A model generated the notes under the pieces. That model searched no databases. It worked only from the letters and a program-made list of their open reading frames with translations, and had not been told where the DNA came from. Of a stretch of 45,682 nucleotides of DNA, positions 1 through 9,400 are shown one piece after another. Numbering within the stretch: the stretch's first letter is position 1; every line of letters starts with the position of its first letter. Where the stretch lies: positions 1 through 45,682 of the forward strand of contig JANSXF010000031.1 in assembly GCA_024743095.1 (NCBI GenBank), written 5' to 3'. Source of the stretch: Flavobacteriaceae bacterium (GTDB taxonomy: Bacteria; Bacteroidota; Bacteroidia; Flavobacteriales; Flavobacteriaceae). A program made the position numbers and the translations under genes.

Positions 1-2
1 AT

Positions 3-131
3 GCAGAACCTCCTCAGATGGGTATCCCCCAGACTGATCAAGGAAACCTTCGTGACCCCGGAGGATTACAGGTATCCTTTTTTGGGATAACACCGAAAAC
101 CACTAACTTCAAGGCCGTCATACAGATATGA
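3..131 (+). CDS. C-terminal fragment of an unidentified gene (frame uncertain)
   Basis: The left edge carries the end of a plus-strand gene that I cannot identify. Two frames are open. Frame 3 runs 42 codons to a TGA at 129-131 inside the terminator hairpin, and its last residues alternate hydrophobic and polar like a beta strand. Frame 1 ends earlier, at TAA 88-90, about 20 bases before the hairpin, which is also a normal arrangement. I slightly prefer frame 3 on residue pattern only. The gene converges on proline dehydrogenase. Confidence 0.3.
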   Translation, partial: AEPPQMGIPQTDQGNLRDPGGLQVSFFGITPKTTNFKAVIQI

Positions 132-142
132 TGGCCTTTTTT
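111..142 (+). terminator. Rho-independent terminator of the left-edge gene
   Basis: AAGGCCGTCAT at 111-121 pairs with ATGATGGCCTT at 128-138 (one G-U pair) and is followed by a T run. It should end transcription entering from the left. Confidence 0.75.
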
Positions 143-163
143 GTTCATTTTAGTGATGGTCAC

Positions 164-199
164 AAAAAAGGCCGTAAAAGCAATACCTTTACGACCTTT
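164..199 (-). terminator. Rho-independent terminator of proline dehydrogenase
   Basis: On the minus strand, AAAGGTCGTAAA (199-188) pairs with TTTACGGCCTTT (178-167), with one U-G pair, and then runs into T residues. It lies just past the proline dehydrogenase stop at 221 and back to back with the plus-strand terminator. Confidence 0.7.
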
Positions 200-220
200 G
201 AATTCACCATTACGAATTCA

Positions 221-1414
221 TTATCTCAATTTGGCCATTTCCTTTCGTCGTTGTAGCTCTTTTTTGAGCAATTCCATTTCTCTAGAAGATTGTGAACCTA
301 CCGATGAGTTTTCTTCTGCTCTTCGTATCAAATAGGGCATAACGTCTTTAATTGGTCCAAACGGCACATATTTCACCACATTATAACCTGCTTTGGCCAT
401 ATTGAAACTTATGTTATCGCTCATCCCGAACAACTGGCCGAACCAAACACGGTGATCTGTAGAACCTATTTCTTGATCGTTCAATTTTTCAACCAATTGT
501 CTACAACTAACTTCGTTATGGGTTCCCAGGAATAAATCAAAAACATCCAAGTTTTCAAGAACAAAATCAACCCCATTATCAAAATTTTTATCAGTTGTGG
601 ATTTGTCCGGGCATACCGGACTATCATATCCGCATGCCAAAGCCCTGTCCCTTTCCTTTTCCATGTAGGCACCACGAACCAACTTTACCCCTACTCTGAT
701 TCCGTTCTTCTTCCCAAAGTCCTTTAAATGTTTTAGGTAATCGTATTTTTTACTCAAATAAAGTTGAACTGTGGCAAAAACAACAGTTCGCTTTTTGTTG
801 TACTTGAGCATCATATCCTCTGTAAGACCATCAACGGCAATGTGGCTCCAAGATTCTTCTGCATCCACCATAATCTTTAAATTATCGGTCTCCGCCACCG
901 CCCTGCATATGACCTCAAATCTTTGTTGTACTCTGATCCACTCTTCGGCTTCGGACAAATTCATGGGTACATCTTCCGAAACCTTCCGAAAAATTTCCAG
1001 CCTACCGAGTCCCGTGGGCTTGAATACCAAAAATGGAATCTGCTTTTGAAATTCCGAGAACTTGCATATTTTGAGCAGAGTATCTAAGGTAGCATCAAAA
1101 TTTTTATCGTTCCCAGCTCCTTCAACGGAATAGTCCAATATGGACATTACCTCACCATTTTGATAAAGTTCATCTATTTGAACTTTGCACTCTTGAAGGC
1201 TCTCACCTCCGCAAAATTGTGAAAAAATGGTGTTCTTAAGTATGCCTTTTATTGGGAGTCTAGCTTGAAAAGCGAAATTGAGCGTAGGTTTCGCCAGCTT
1301 GGTAAGCTGCCCATATTCCAACATTCCAAATAAGAATTTGGCCTTTTTAAGCTCCATATTGGACTTTGTGGCAAAGGCCGTTTCTGTATTGTTGAAATTT
1401 AAAATGTCCGACAT
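221..1414 (-). CDS. Proline dehydrogenase (PRODH)
   Basis: FAD enzyme oxidising L-proline to pyrroline-5-carboxylate, the first step of proline catabolism, passing electrons to the quinone pool. The 397-aa protein has the PRODH barrel signatures: LVRGAYMEKE in the middle, FLGTHNE further on, and near the C-terminus FGQLFGMSDNISFN and YVPFGPI followed by YLIRRAEEN, the usual substrate-binding arginine pair. It is a monofunctional PRODH, not a PutA fusion, as is normal in Bacteroidota. I start at the ATG at 1414 (MSDILNF); an in-frame TTG at 1432 adds six unlikely residues. It lies downstream of a peptide-degradation locus, which fits a role in using proline from peptides, but a hairpin separates the two and co-transcription is not shown. 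Confidence 0.93.
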   Translation of the reverse strand: MSDILNFNNTETAFATKSNMELKKAKFLFGMLEYGQLTKLAKPTLNFAFQARLPIKGILKNTIFSQFCGGESLQECKVQIDELYQNGEVMSILDYSVEGAGNDKNFDATLDTLLKICKFSEFQKQIPFLVFKPTGLGRLEIFRKVSEDVPMNLSEAEEWIRVQQRFEVICRAVAETDNLKIMVDAEESWSHIAVDGLTEDMMLKYNKKRTVVFATVQLYLSKKYDYLKHLKDFGKKNGIRVGVKLVRGAYMEKERDRALACGYDSPVCPDKSTTDKNFDNGVDFVLENLDVFDLFLGTHNEVSCRQLVEKLNDQEIGSTDHRVWFGQLFGMSDNISFNMAKAGYNVVKYVPFGPIKDVMPYLIRRAEENSSVGSQSSREMELLKKELQRRKEMAKLR

Positions 1415-1549
1415 GATGTAAATTGTTAACAATTGCCACGATAGGAGTTGCCCCTAAAATTGGGTATGAGTTTCTTGCCCGCTGAAACATCAGGTTTACC
1501 GTAACAACCTATTTGTTCATACTAAAATGATTTTTGTTCGTAGTGAAGT

Positions 1550-1579
1550 ATCGTGGTGATTGCGAACAACCACCACGAT
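1550..1579 (-). repeat. Perfect 9-bp inverted repeat between amidohydrolase and proline dehydrogenase
   Basis: ATCGTGGTG at 1550-1558 is the exact complement of CACCACGAT at 1571-1579, with a 12-base loop. It lies 43 bases past the amidohydrolase stop. There is no T run on either side, so it is a transcript-end stabiliser or a weak terminator rather than a classical one. Confidence 0.5.
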
Positions 1580-1621
1580 TGTAAAAGGGTATATTTCTAA
1601 CCTATTAAAATCAAACTAATT

Positions 1622-3229
1622 TTACCCTTTTATTCCTGGTTGTAGTATCTTGTAGTTCTTGGCTTCTTTTTCTTTATCCACCATCGCTTTCACGTCTTTC
1701 AACAACTGCTTCGCATCATAGATGATTCCGTCTTTGATGGTATACTTGACACCACCTACTCTTTCAATGGTATTGTCCTCCATTAATTTGATGGCCCCTG
1801 TTCCGTACAACGATTTAAGGTTCGCCAATGGGTTTTCTTCCGTAATTACGAAATCTGCCAATTTACCTGCGGCTATGGTACCAATTTCATCATCCATACC
1901 CAAAGATTCTGCTCCGTTGAGTGTTGCAGCTTTGATTACTTCCAAGGGGTGGAAACCGGCCTCGCGCAACAATTCCATTTCTCTTGGATACGCAAATCCG
2001 TACAGTTCGTAAATAAAGCCTGCATCGGTTCCAACCGTTACACGACCGCCACGGTTTTTATATTCGTTGATGAAAGTCATCCAAAGTTCGTAATTGGCCT
2101 TCCAATCAATCTCTCTTTCGGTTCCCCAGTAGTGCCAGTAAGATCCGTGGGATTGACGGCTTGGGGAGTAAAATTCCCAAAGCGTCGGCAAGGTATACTC
2201 CTCGTGCCACTCGGCTCTTCTGGCCCTTGCCAAATCGCGGTTGGCCTCATAGATTACCATTGTTGGCGATAGTGTAAAGTCCAATTCAAGCAACTCTTCC
2301 ATCACGGCATTCCATTTATCGGAATATGGTTTTGCTGCTTGGGTCCACAATTGGCCCGCTTCGCCAAAACGATCTTGCTCGTTCTGATAGTTATAGTCCA
2401 AAGAATAATCCTGAACTGTTCTATCATCGAACAATGCCTCAGGAAGCCCGTACCAGTGTTCCATTGCTGTCAACCCTGCTCGTGCGCTATGGAGAACGTT
2501 CCATTGCCCCACATAGGTCTGGGAGTGGTGCATTTTGGAACGAAGTCCCAATTTTTTGTTCTCCACCAATGCAGCTTCCATAACTTTTGGCGGGGCTCCA
2601 AAGAATTTGATACCATCTGCTCCCTTTTTGGCATTTTCACGGACCCATTCGATGGCCTGCTCGGGAGTGGCTATGTTTTCCCTGCCCATTTCACCGTTAA
2701 GTTTACTACCGAAAGCGGTGTATGCTTTGATTCGTGGCGCGGTAATCTCATTGTTTTCACTCTTTTTCCTGTGTTCCAAGGTCCACCCTATTCCATTTCC
2801 AGATGCTGGATCGGCAATTGTAGTGATCCCATGTCCCATCCAAAGTTTAAAAACATACTCGGCAGAAGTTCCCTGTGCCATTCCGCCAATATGTGCATGG
2901 GTATCCACAAAACCTGGCATAATGTACATTCCTTCGGCATTTAGTTCCTTTCCACCCGGCTTTAGGACTGGACGCCTTTTAGGGTCTATTGGAACACCTG
3001 GGTAACCAACCACCCTGACATCTACAATTTTATTGTTTTCCACAACGATATCCACGGGGCCCTGCGGTGGGGCCAGTGTACCGTTTATCATTGTAGCCCC
3101 CCTGATGATCAGTTGGCTCCAAGGTCCCTCTCCTTCGGCACGTTCCGGTGCTTTTTCAATCTGTCCGTACATTGCTCCTTGCACCAAGGCAAAAGCAAGA
3201 ATCAATAAGTGAAATTTTAGTTTCTTCAT
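1622..3229 (-). CDS. Secreted amidohydrolase-family metal hydrolase (paralogue A)
   Basis: A 535-aa amidohydrolase-superfamily protein of the imidazolonepropionase/dipeptidase-like type. Residues 1-22 form a Sec signal peptide ending in a YGQ-type site, so it acts outside the cytoplasm. Visible metal ligands are the HxH of FVDTHAHIGG (H111, H113), a downstream MHHSQ, the TAMEHWYGL segment and a late GTDAGF aspartate motif. It follows the S10 peptidase by 49 bases on the same strand and is probably co-transcribed with it. A close paralogue sits at 12299-13879 with the same length, N-terminal layout and C-terminal tail. The context suggests hydrolysis of a peptide, cyclic peptide or N-acyl compound. 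The substrate cannot be told from sequence. Confidence 0.85.
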   Translation of the reverse strand: MKKLKFHLLILAFALVQGAMYGQIEKAPERAEGEGPWSQLIIRGATMINGTLAPPQGPVDIVVENNKIVDVRVVGYPGVPIDPKRRPVLKPGGKELNAEGMYIMPGFVDTHAHIGGMAQGTSAEYVFKLWMGHGITTIADPASGNGIGWTLEHRKKSENNEITAPRIKAYTAFGSKLNGEMGRENIATPEQAIEWVRENAKKGADGIKFFGAPPKVMEAALVENKKLGLRSKMHHSQTYVGQWNVLHSARAGLTAMEHWYGLPEALFDDRTVQDYSLDYNYQNEQDRFGEAGQLWTQAAKPYSDKWNAVMEELLELDFTLSPTMVIYEANRDLARARRAEWHEEYTLPTLWEFYSPSRQSHGSYWHYWGTEREIDWKANYELWMTFINEYKNRGGRVTVGTDAGFIYELYGFAYPREMELLREAGFHPLEVIKAATLNGAESLGMDDEIGTIAAGKLADFVITEENPLANLKSLYGTGAIKLMEDNTIERVGGVKYTIKDGIIYDAKQLLKDVKAMVDKEKEAKNYKILQPGIKG

Positions 3230-3278
3230 TTTATAAGTTAATTGTAGTCTATTTTATTTTTGTCCCGCATCAGTTGTT

Positions 3279-4778
3279 TTACTTTCTACTGTATTTTGCG
3301 GGCATTCCTTCTGCTGGGAGCGACTTTGCTATAAATTCCCTTAGGTCATCGTTTGCGGTTTGCAAATCTTCATTCCTAAGATACATCATATGTCCGCTCC
3401 TATAACCTTTCCACTCCATTCTATCTTTAAGCTTCCCACTGGGGTCCATCTGCCACATATTGTATTTTGCATTGAAGTAATCGGTTCCCCCATCATAGTA
3501 ACCGGACTGCACCAATACATTTAAATATGGGTTTTGTGCCATAGCCTGTCTCAAATCGTATCCTGTTGTATTGTTGCTTCTATCCCAAGGGCGTACCGGG
3601 CCGAACATATTGTACTTTACATCGGTATGATAATTGAGATAGTTTTTGAAGTAATGGTTGATGGCCGGTGTGAAGGAATGTAACCAACTGGTAAGTTCGG
3701 CCGCATAATCGGGCCTTGTTCCCGCAGTCTGTTCATCGATTCCCAAGTAGCGTGAATCCAATCTACCGATATTGTAGCCTTCATCTCTCAATAATTCTTT
3801 CCAAAAGAAGGTCTTCGGTATACGTAGGTTATGCTCCAATACCACTTTCTCCGATAATCCAGAGTATCTTGATATGGTTGCTGCAACTTGTTTTCTTTCT
3901 GATTCCGGCAGATATCCTCCCTTTGAGATTGCAGGGGTCAATACATCTATGGTATAGGCCTCCACCTCTGGAAGAATCTCCACTAGATCCTTGGATTGTA
4001 AATCAGCAGGTAATTGCTCGTGGAACCAAGCTGCAGCCGTATAATAGGGCAAGAAATTGGCTGCTCCTGCAACAGTACCTCTTTCTATCCCCAAAGTTGT
4101 TGGCGAGACCAGTATAACTCCGTTCAAATACATCCAATGGGAGTTTTGGAGCTCCAATGACAACCCTGAAACCCTTGGTGTTCCATAACTTTCCCCAATC
4201 AAAAATTTGGGTGAGGCCCAACGGTTGTTTCTTGTGACAAAATTATCGATCCAAGTGGCCAAGTATTTTATATCCTGTTTAACCCCAAAAAAGGTCTCCG
4301 ATTTGGTCTTATCGTCCATTTCGTTTATGGCTCTGGAGTAACCAGTATTCACCGGGTTTACATAAACGATGTCGGCGACGTCCAAAATGGAATTAGGGTT
4401 ATCCTTTATTCCGTAGGGTTGTACCGGATATCCTTCTTCATCAATGTTCAGGATTTTTGGACCTGTATATGCAATGTGCATCCAAACCGAGGCCGATCCG
4501 GGACCACCGTTAAATGAAATTACCAACGGTCTTTTGGCAACATTGTCCACATCGGTTCTTTGGTAATAGGTGAAGAGCAGTCCGGCTATTATTTTTCCTT
4601 TATCGTCCCATACGGGCTGTTTTCCCGTTGTTGCTTTGTATTTTACCTCTTTCCCTTTGATATTTACCTTTCCTTGAACGGTTACTGTTGAATCCATTGA
4701 GGTATTCAACTGTTGCGCGGAAACTGTTGTACCTATAAAAAGAAGAAGATAGATTATTTTGTTGAGTCTTATGTTCAT
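3279..4778 (-). CDS. Secreted S10-family serine carboxypeptidase
   Basis: A 499-aa alpha/beta-hydrolase of peptidase family S10, which removes C-terminal residues from peptides. A signal peptide covers residues 1-21 (cut after VSA). FNGGPGSASVWM (about 89-100) is the oxyanion-hole motif, GESYGTPRVSG carries the nucleophile (S197), the DGGTDYFNAKY region supplies the aspartate and YRSGHMMYL the histidine, so the triad looks intact. It lies 247 bases downstream of susD, beyond a strong hairpin terminator, so it may have its own promoter. The amidohydrolase 49 bases downstream is its likely operon partner. Together with SusC/SusD it points to oligopeptide use. Confidence 0.9.
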   Translation of the reverse strand: MNIRLNKIIYLLLFIGTTVSAQQLNTSMDSTVTVQGKVNIKGKEVKYKATTGKQPVWDDKGKIIAGLLFTYYQRTDVDNVAKRPLVISFNGGPGSASVWMHIAYTGPKILNIDEEGYPVQPYGIKDNPNSILDVADIVYVNPVNTGYSRAINEMDDKTKSETFFGVKQDIKYLATWIDNFVTRNNRWASPKFLIGESYGTPRVSGLSLELQNSHWMYLNGVILVSPTTLGIERGTVAGAANFLPYYTAAAWFHEQLPADLQSKDLVEILPEVEAYTIDVLTPAISKGGYLPESERKQVAATISRYSGLSEKVVLEHNLRIPKTFFWKELLRDEGYNIGRLDSRYLGIDEQTAGTRPDYAAELTSWLHSFTPAINHYFKNYLNYHTDVKYNMFGPVRPWDRSNNTTGYDLRQAMAQNPYLNVLVQSGYYDGGTDYFNAKYNMWQMDPSGKLKDRMEWKGYRSGHMMYLRNEDLQTANDDLREFIAKSLPAEGMPAKYSRK

Positions 4779-4800
4779 GGCTTTTATGTTTTAATGTAAT

Positions 4801-4809
4801 AAGGGTAAC
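4801..4809 (-). promoter_or_regulatory. GTTACCCTT motif upstream of the S10 peptidase
   Basis: On the minus strand, GTTACCCTT begins about 31 bases before the S10 start. It resembles the GTCACCCTA motif found before fecR and before the second amidohydrolase. It is closer to the start codon than a -35 element normally is, so its role is uncertain. Confidence 0.3.
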
Positions 4810-4861
4810 CCAAAAATGATGGGCAGAATAATTTATTCAGTAATTCAAATCAATGATCCAT

Positions 4862-4933
4862 CAATAAAAAAGGGGGCAGAATTTTGATTTTAATGAGCAA
4901 TCAAATTTAGATAGAGCATATCCTGCCCCCTTT
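4862..4933 (-). terminator. Long-stem terminator after susD
   Basis: CTGCCCCCTTT (4923-4933) and AAAGGGGGCAG (4869-4879) form a perfect 11-bp stem, followed on the minus strand by a T run. The loop holds a second AT-rich stem. It lies between susD and the S10 gene and probably limits read-through. Confidence 0.75.
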
Positions 4934-5025
4934 GAGCTAATCAAACGAATAAAAAATCAATGAGAGCCAGGGCTGGGTCACAGCCCCGGCAATCTTTTGG
5001 TTAAAGTTTGGTGATTTACCTGTAT

Positions 5026-6444
5026 TTAATCCACATCCCAGAACAAACTTGTGGTAAACAGGTCTCCTCCTATGGCCGCAGCTGCGCTTTCATAGTTGGC
5101 CCTGTTCAGTGTTTGTTCGGAAATGGGGTATGTCAATCTTACGGGAACAGTTGGAACAAAGGATTGTGGAGGTGCCTCCAAAGTTGGATAATCCAGTCTT
5201 CTGTACTCTGTCCATGCTTCCAACCCTTGGTTGAACAATGCCACCCACTTTTGCTTACCTATTTTTTCTTCCCATGTACCGGGAGCTGTAGTGTATGCTA
5301 CTTCTGGGTTTTCCAAGTAAGCGGCTGCGCTGTCACCAAGTCCGTAATAATCAAAATTGGCCTGTATGGCCGCATTGTAGTGCGCTTCTGGATCAGTTAC
5401 GCCAGCGATTCCCCTTTCGGCTGCTTCTGCCAACAAAAATTCCATTGTTGCATAATCCAAAAGGATGACCGGTGTTGTCGGCTGATAGAACAATGTTCCA
5501 AATCTGGAGAAATCAAAATAAGCTACCACAAGTCCGGATTCCGAACCTCGATATACACCATCGGTGCCATCGACTTCCTGAAAGAACACTGATCTTCGGG
5601 GATCTTCCAATTCGTTCATATAGTCTATAAAGACATCTGTTCCAACAAAGTCCCTACGGTTTCCTACTGCTAAATCCGTCCAAAGTTCAGCAGTATTTGG
5701 CTGAGACTCCAAATGCTCTATTTGTGCAATATCTGCATTTGAGGTAAAGATATTTGGCAAGGCCGTAGTTATGGCCTCCATGGCCAAAGTAGAATTGGCG
5801 TCAATGATCCTCATCCCCATCTGGAACAACAATGAACTGCCAAAACTGCTCCAACTGGAAACATCTCCATTGTAAAGAAGGTCTTGCCCCCAGGAAGGCT
5901 GAGATGCATCCAAAGCACCAATGGCAGCGGTCAATCTTGCAATCAAATCTGTATAGATTGTCTCTTGGTCATCATATTCTGGTGAAATGTTATCCACATC
6001 CAATGCTTGTGAATAGGGAATGTCTCCAAAAGACTCCACAAGTTTGGACCATGTATATACCTGAACAATCTCAATGATCGCCAATTGGTTTTCGTTTGCA
6101 GGAGTCAAACTCTCCCCACTCTCGATTACCTCAGCACTTTGGCGAAGGTTGTTCAAGATATCCATATAGACCTCGTTCCAGGTAAAGTTGGAATAGTAGG
6201 TGGTTCCCTCGTTATAAGTTACGGAGGAAATTTGCTGCACCAGCAATCTGGTTGTATTAAATGGGTTACCATTGGCCCCATAGGTGATACCGCTCATGGT
6301 ATCGGACAGGTTTTTCACGGCATTATTGAAAAAGTTCTCCGCCGGGGCCTCTGTTGCGTTCTTCACGTCCACGTTCATGTCTTCCAAATCACCGGAACAT
6401 GAGAAAAACAGTGCCATTAAAATTATGATATAATAGTTTTTCAT
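5026..6444 (-). CDS. SusD/RagB-family outer-membrane nutrient-binding lipoprotein
   Basis: A 472-aa surface lipoprotein that forms the lid over its SusC partner and captures substrate for TonB-driven import. The N-terminus MKNYYIIILMALFFSC is a lipoprotein signal with the lipidated cysteine at residue 16. The body is rich in Trp, Tyr and Asn and resembles the SusD-like 2 subgroup, with repeated helical segments and the YATMEFLLAEAAERG segment typical of the TPR core. It follows susC by 18 bases and ends before a strong terminator. SusCD pairs serve glycans or peptides; no glycoside hydrolase is nearby while a carboxypeptidase is, so I infer peptide uptake. Confidence 0.9.
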   Translation of the reverse strand: MKNYYIIILMALFFSCSGDLEDMNVDVKNATEAPAENFFNNAVKNLSDTMSGITYGANGNPFNTTRLLVQQISSVTYNEGTTYYSNFTWNEVYMDILNNLRQSAEVIESGESLTPANENQLAIIEIVQVYTWSKLVESFGDIPYSQALDVDNISPEYDDQETIYTDLIARLTAAIGALDASQPSWGQDLLYNGDVSSWSSFGSSLLFQMGMRIIDANSTLAMEAITTALPNIFTSNADIAQIEHLESQPNTAELWTDLAVGNRRDFVGTDVFIDYMNELEDPRRSVFFQEVDGTDGVYRGSESGLVVAYFDFSRFGTLFYQPTTPVILLDYATMEFLLAEAAERGIAGVTDPEAHYNAAIQANFDYYGLGDSAAAYLENPEVAYTTAPGTWEEKIGKQKWVALFNQGLEAWTEYRRLDYPTLEAPPQSFVPTVPVRLTYPISEQTLNRANYESAAAAIGGDLFTTSLFWDVD

Positions 6445-6462
6445 TTTCTGATTTTTTTGGGT

Positions 6463-9400
6463 TTAGAATTGAACTTGCAGGTTAAAACCGATATTTCTTA
6501 CCGTAGGCAACACCCCGTTTTGGGAACCTTGCAAGTTACCGGAACTCAATCCAGCTTCTGGGTCCGCATATGGCAGGTTCTTGTGGATAATCCATAAGTT
6601 GGAACCTGTTAACCCCAATCTTAGCGACTGTATGCCAATTGTATCCATAAAGGCCATTTTTGGGAAGTTATAGTTCAAGGCAACTTCCCTGAGCTTCACA
6701 TAGGATGCATCGTACACAAAATGTGCCTGTGGTGCCATAACACTACCGGTAGCATTTCTGTAGTTATCCATTGCAGTTCTAACCGTGTTGGGAGATCCAT
6801 CAGGAGCTACACCATCCAATATAATACCTCCGCCATCGGCCAAGGAGTTTCTTATTGGGTTGCCCAAATCATTTAGTCCTACGGACCAAGCGTACAGACC
6901 TGAACGGTTACCTGTTGAGATATCGTTTGAATATACATCTCCTCCGCTTTGCATATCGATCAAAAAGCTCAAATCAAAGTTTTTGTACCTCAACTGGTTG
7001 GTGATACCTGCTGTCCAATCCGGGGTAATGTTACCAATTACGTTGTTGGAAGTGGTTGTACGTTCGTATGCGCCTGTTTCTTGGTTTACCAAACGCTGTC
7101 CGTCCACATAAATGTAATCCGTTCCTTGTATGGTTCCATAAGGCTGACCCACAGTCGCGTTTATGGAAACACCGCTCACAGTTCCCAATTGTAGGTTGCT
7201 ACCACCTTCGAACAGAGAAACTACCTCACTCCGGTTTTTTGCCCAGTTTATATTGGCCTTCCATTGGAAATCCTCGGTTTGAACAATGTCTCCATTGATA
7301 GCTATCTCGATACCTTTGTTTTCAACTTCTCCTGCATTCACAAATCTGGAAGAGTATCCTGTTGCGGTTGAAATGGCCACGGGGATAATCTGATCCTTGG
7401 AATTTGTTTGATATAAGGATAGATCAAAACCTAATCTGCTGTTCAAGAACCTCATTTCAAGACCTGCCTCGTAACTAATTGTTGTTTCGGGCAATAGGTC
7501 CTCGTTGTTTTTGGTATCGTTGGTACCGTACAATGGAACTGCTCCAAATGGCGTTGGTTTGTTCAATACATCGATCAAACTGTTTGCAGGGGCAGAACTG
7601 CCTACCTCAGCATAGTTTAAACGAAGCTTACCAAAACTCAACCAGCTCTTGTCCACCAAGTTGGAAAACACAAAACTGGAAGAAATGGATGGATAAAAAT
7701 AGGTGCTGTTCTCTTCTGGCAATGTAGAGGAATGGTCAAACCTTCCTGTTAAATCCACATAAATCAAGTTATCGTAACCGAAAGAGGCCAAACCGTAATA
7801 TCCATCAACCCCTACTTTCTCCACATTCTCTATGGGTGCTGGTGGCAAGTTCAATGAATTTGAAAGGGAGAACAAATCCGCAAGTACCAATCCACCGTTT
7901 GTTTCGGCGTAGATGGAACTTAGGTCGGTTCTTCTGATATTGGCCCCCAAAACACCGCTAATGTTCAACTTGTCGGTAACATATTTGTTGAAGTTGATCA
8001 TCAAATCATAGTTTTCCTCACTATAGTCGATGTTTCTTCTGGAATATCTTCCCACGGCACCAGCTGTACCTACATTGTTTCTTTCTTCTTGAATAAAAGA
8101 ATAGGTGTCCAAGGAAACCCTACCTTCCACATTCAACCAGTCGGTGAACTTATATTTTGCGGATACGTTTCCAAAAATTCTACTACGGGAATCGTTCTGG
8201 TAGTTTTCATACACTACCCAGTAAGGGTTGTCGATAGTACCTCCCATAAATGGGTCAACATTGGTTCCCGTGTTGAAATAAGCATCCTTTAATTCATCGA
8301 TACCAACGTTCATGGCCCAGTATCTTCTCATGGATGAGATTACGTTCTGGGCATTGGCGCCTGTTTCAAGACCTGTTCTGTTTCTACCCAATGCATCTGT
8401 AAGGATGTAGTTGGCACTTCCCGTAACGGAGAACTTATCGGTAATGTCAAAAGTTGTATTGATGGAAATATTGTCCCTGGTCATATTGCTGTTCGGCATC
8501 AACCCATCTTGATTGAAACGGGTGTAGGCAATTCTATAGGTCGCCTTGTCACTCGCACCGGCAACCGCAACACTATTGGTCATCGTTACAGGGGTTTCAA
8601 AGAAATCGATCAACTTGCTGTCCGGTGCCACCCATGGACTGGGCTGCAAGTAATAGGGAGACCCTTCGTAGAAAGAATCCCACTGATATACCATTAAGTT
8701 AGGATCAAATTGCGCACCGTAAGAACCATAGGCGGTAGCGGGCGTAACCAAATCCAATTCTCCGTCCCCATTGGCATCTTGGTCGTTGAAAAAACTCATG
8801 CCGTCGTTACCATACACAGGACCATATCCCGTACCGTACTGATACTGGAAATCTGGCCATGTGGATTTATCGATGAACCCCATGGTAACGTTAGAGTTGA
8901 TCGTTACTGTTGGTTTCTGCTTTGAACCGGCTCCGGATTTAGTGGTAATGATAACCGCACCGTTTGTGGCCCTGGAACCATAAAGTGCTGTTGCTGCCGC
9001 ACCTTTAAGTACGTTAATGGATTTGATATCGTTCGGGTTGATATCCGAGGCCATGTTACCATAATCGAAACCGCCGGCACCGCTTTGCTGATCGGCCGTA
9101 TTGAAGTTGGAGTTGCTCACAGGGACACCATCAACAACAAACAGCGCTTGGTTGTTACCCGTTAGAGAGGTACTACCACGAATCACAACATTACTGGATC
9201 CGCCCATGTTGGTGTTGTTCTTGATCTGAACCCCGGCAATTTTACCGGACAATGCGTTGACCACGTTATCCGTCGGAGTTCTGTTCACATCCTCGCCATC
9301 CACTTCTTGGGTCGCATATCCCAAAGATTTTTTCTCACGGGAAATACCAAGGGCCGTTACCACGACCTCATCCAATTGTGCTGAATCTTCTTGAAGTTCT

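Noticed and set aside
2339..2944. 201-codon plus-strand frame opposite amidohydrolase A
   Set aside because: Antisense shadow of a clear minus-strand gene; Cys- and Ser-rich with no domain.
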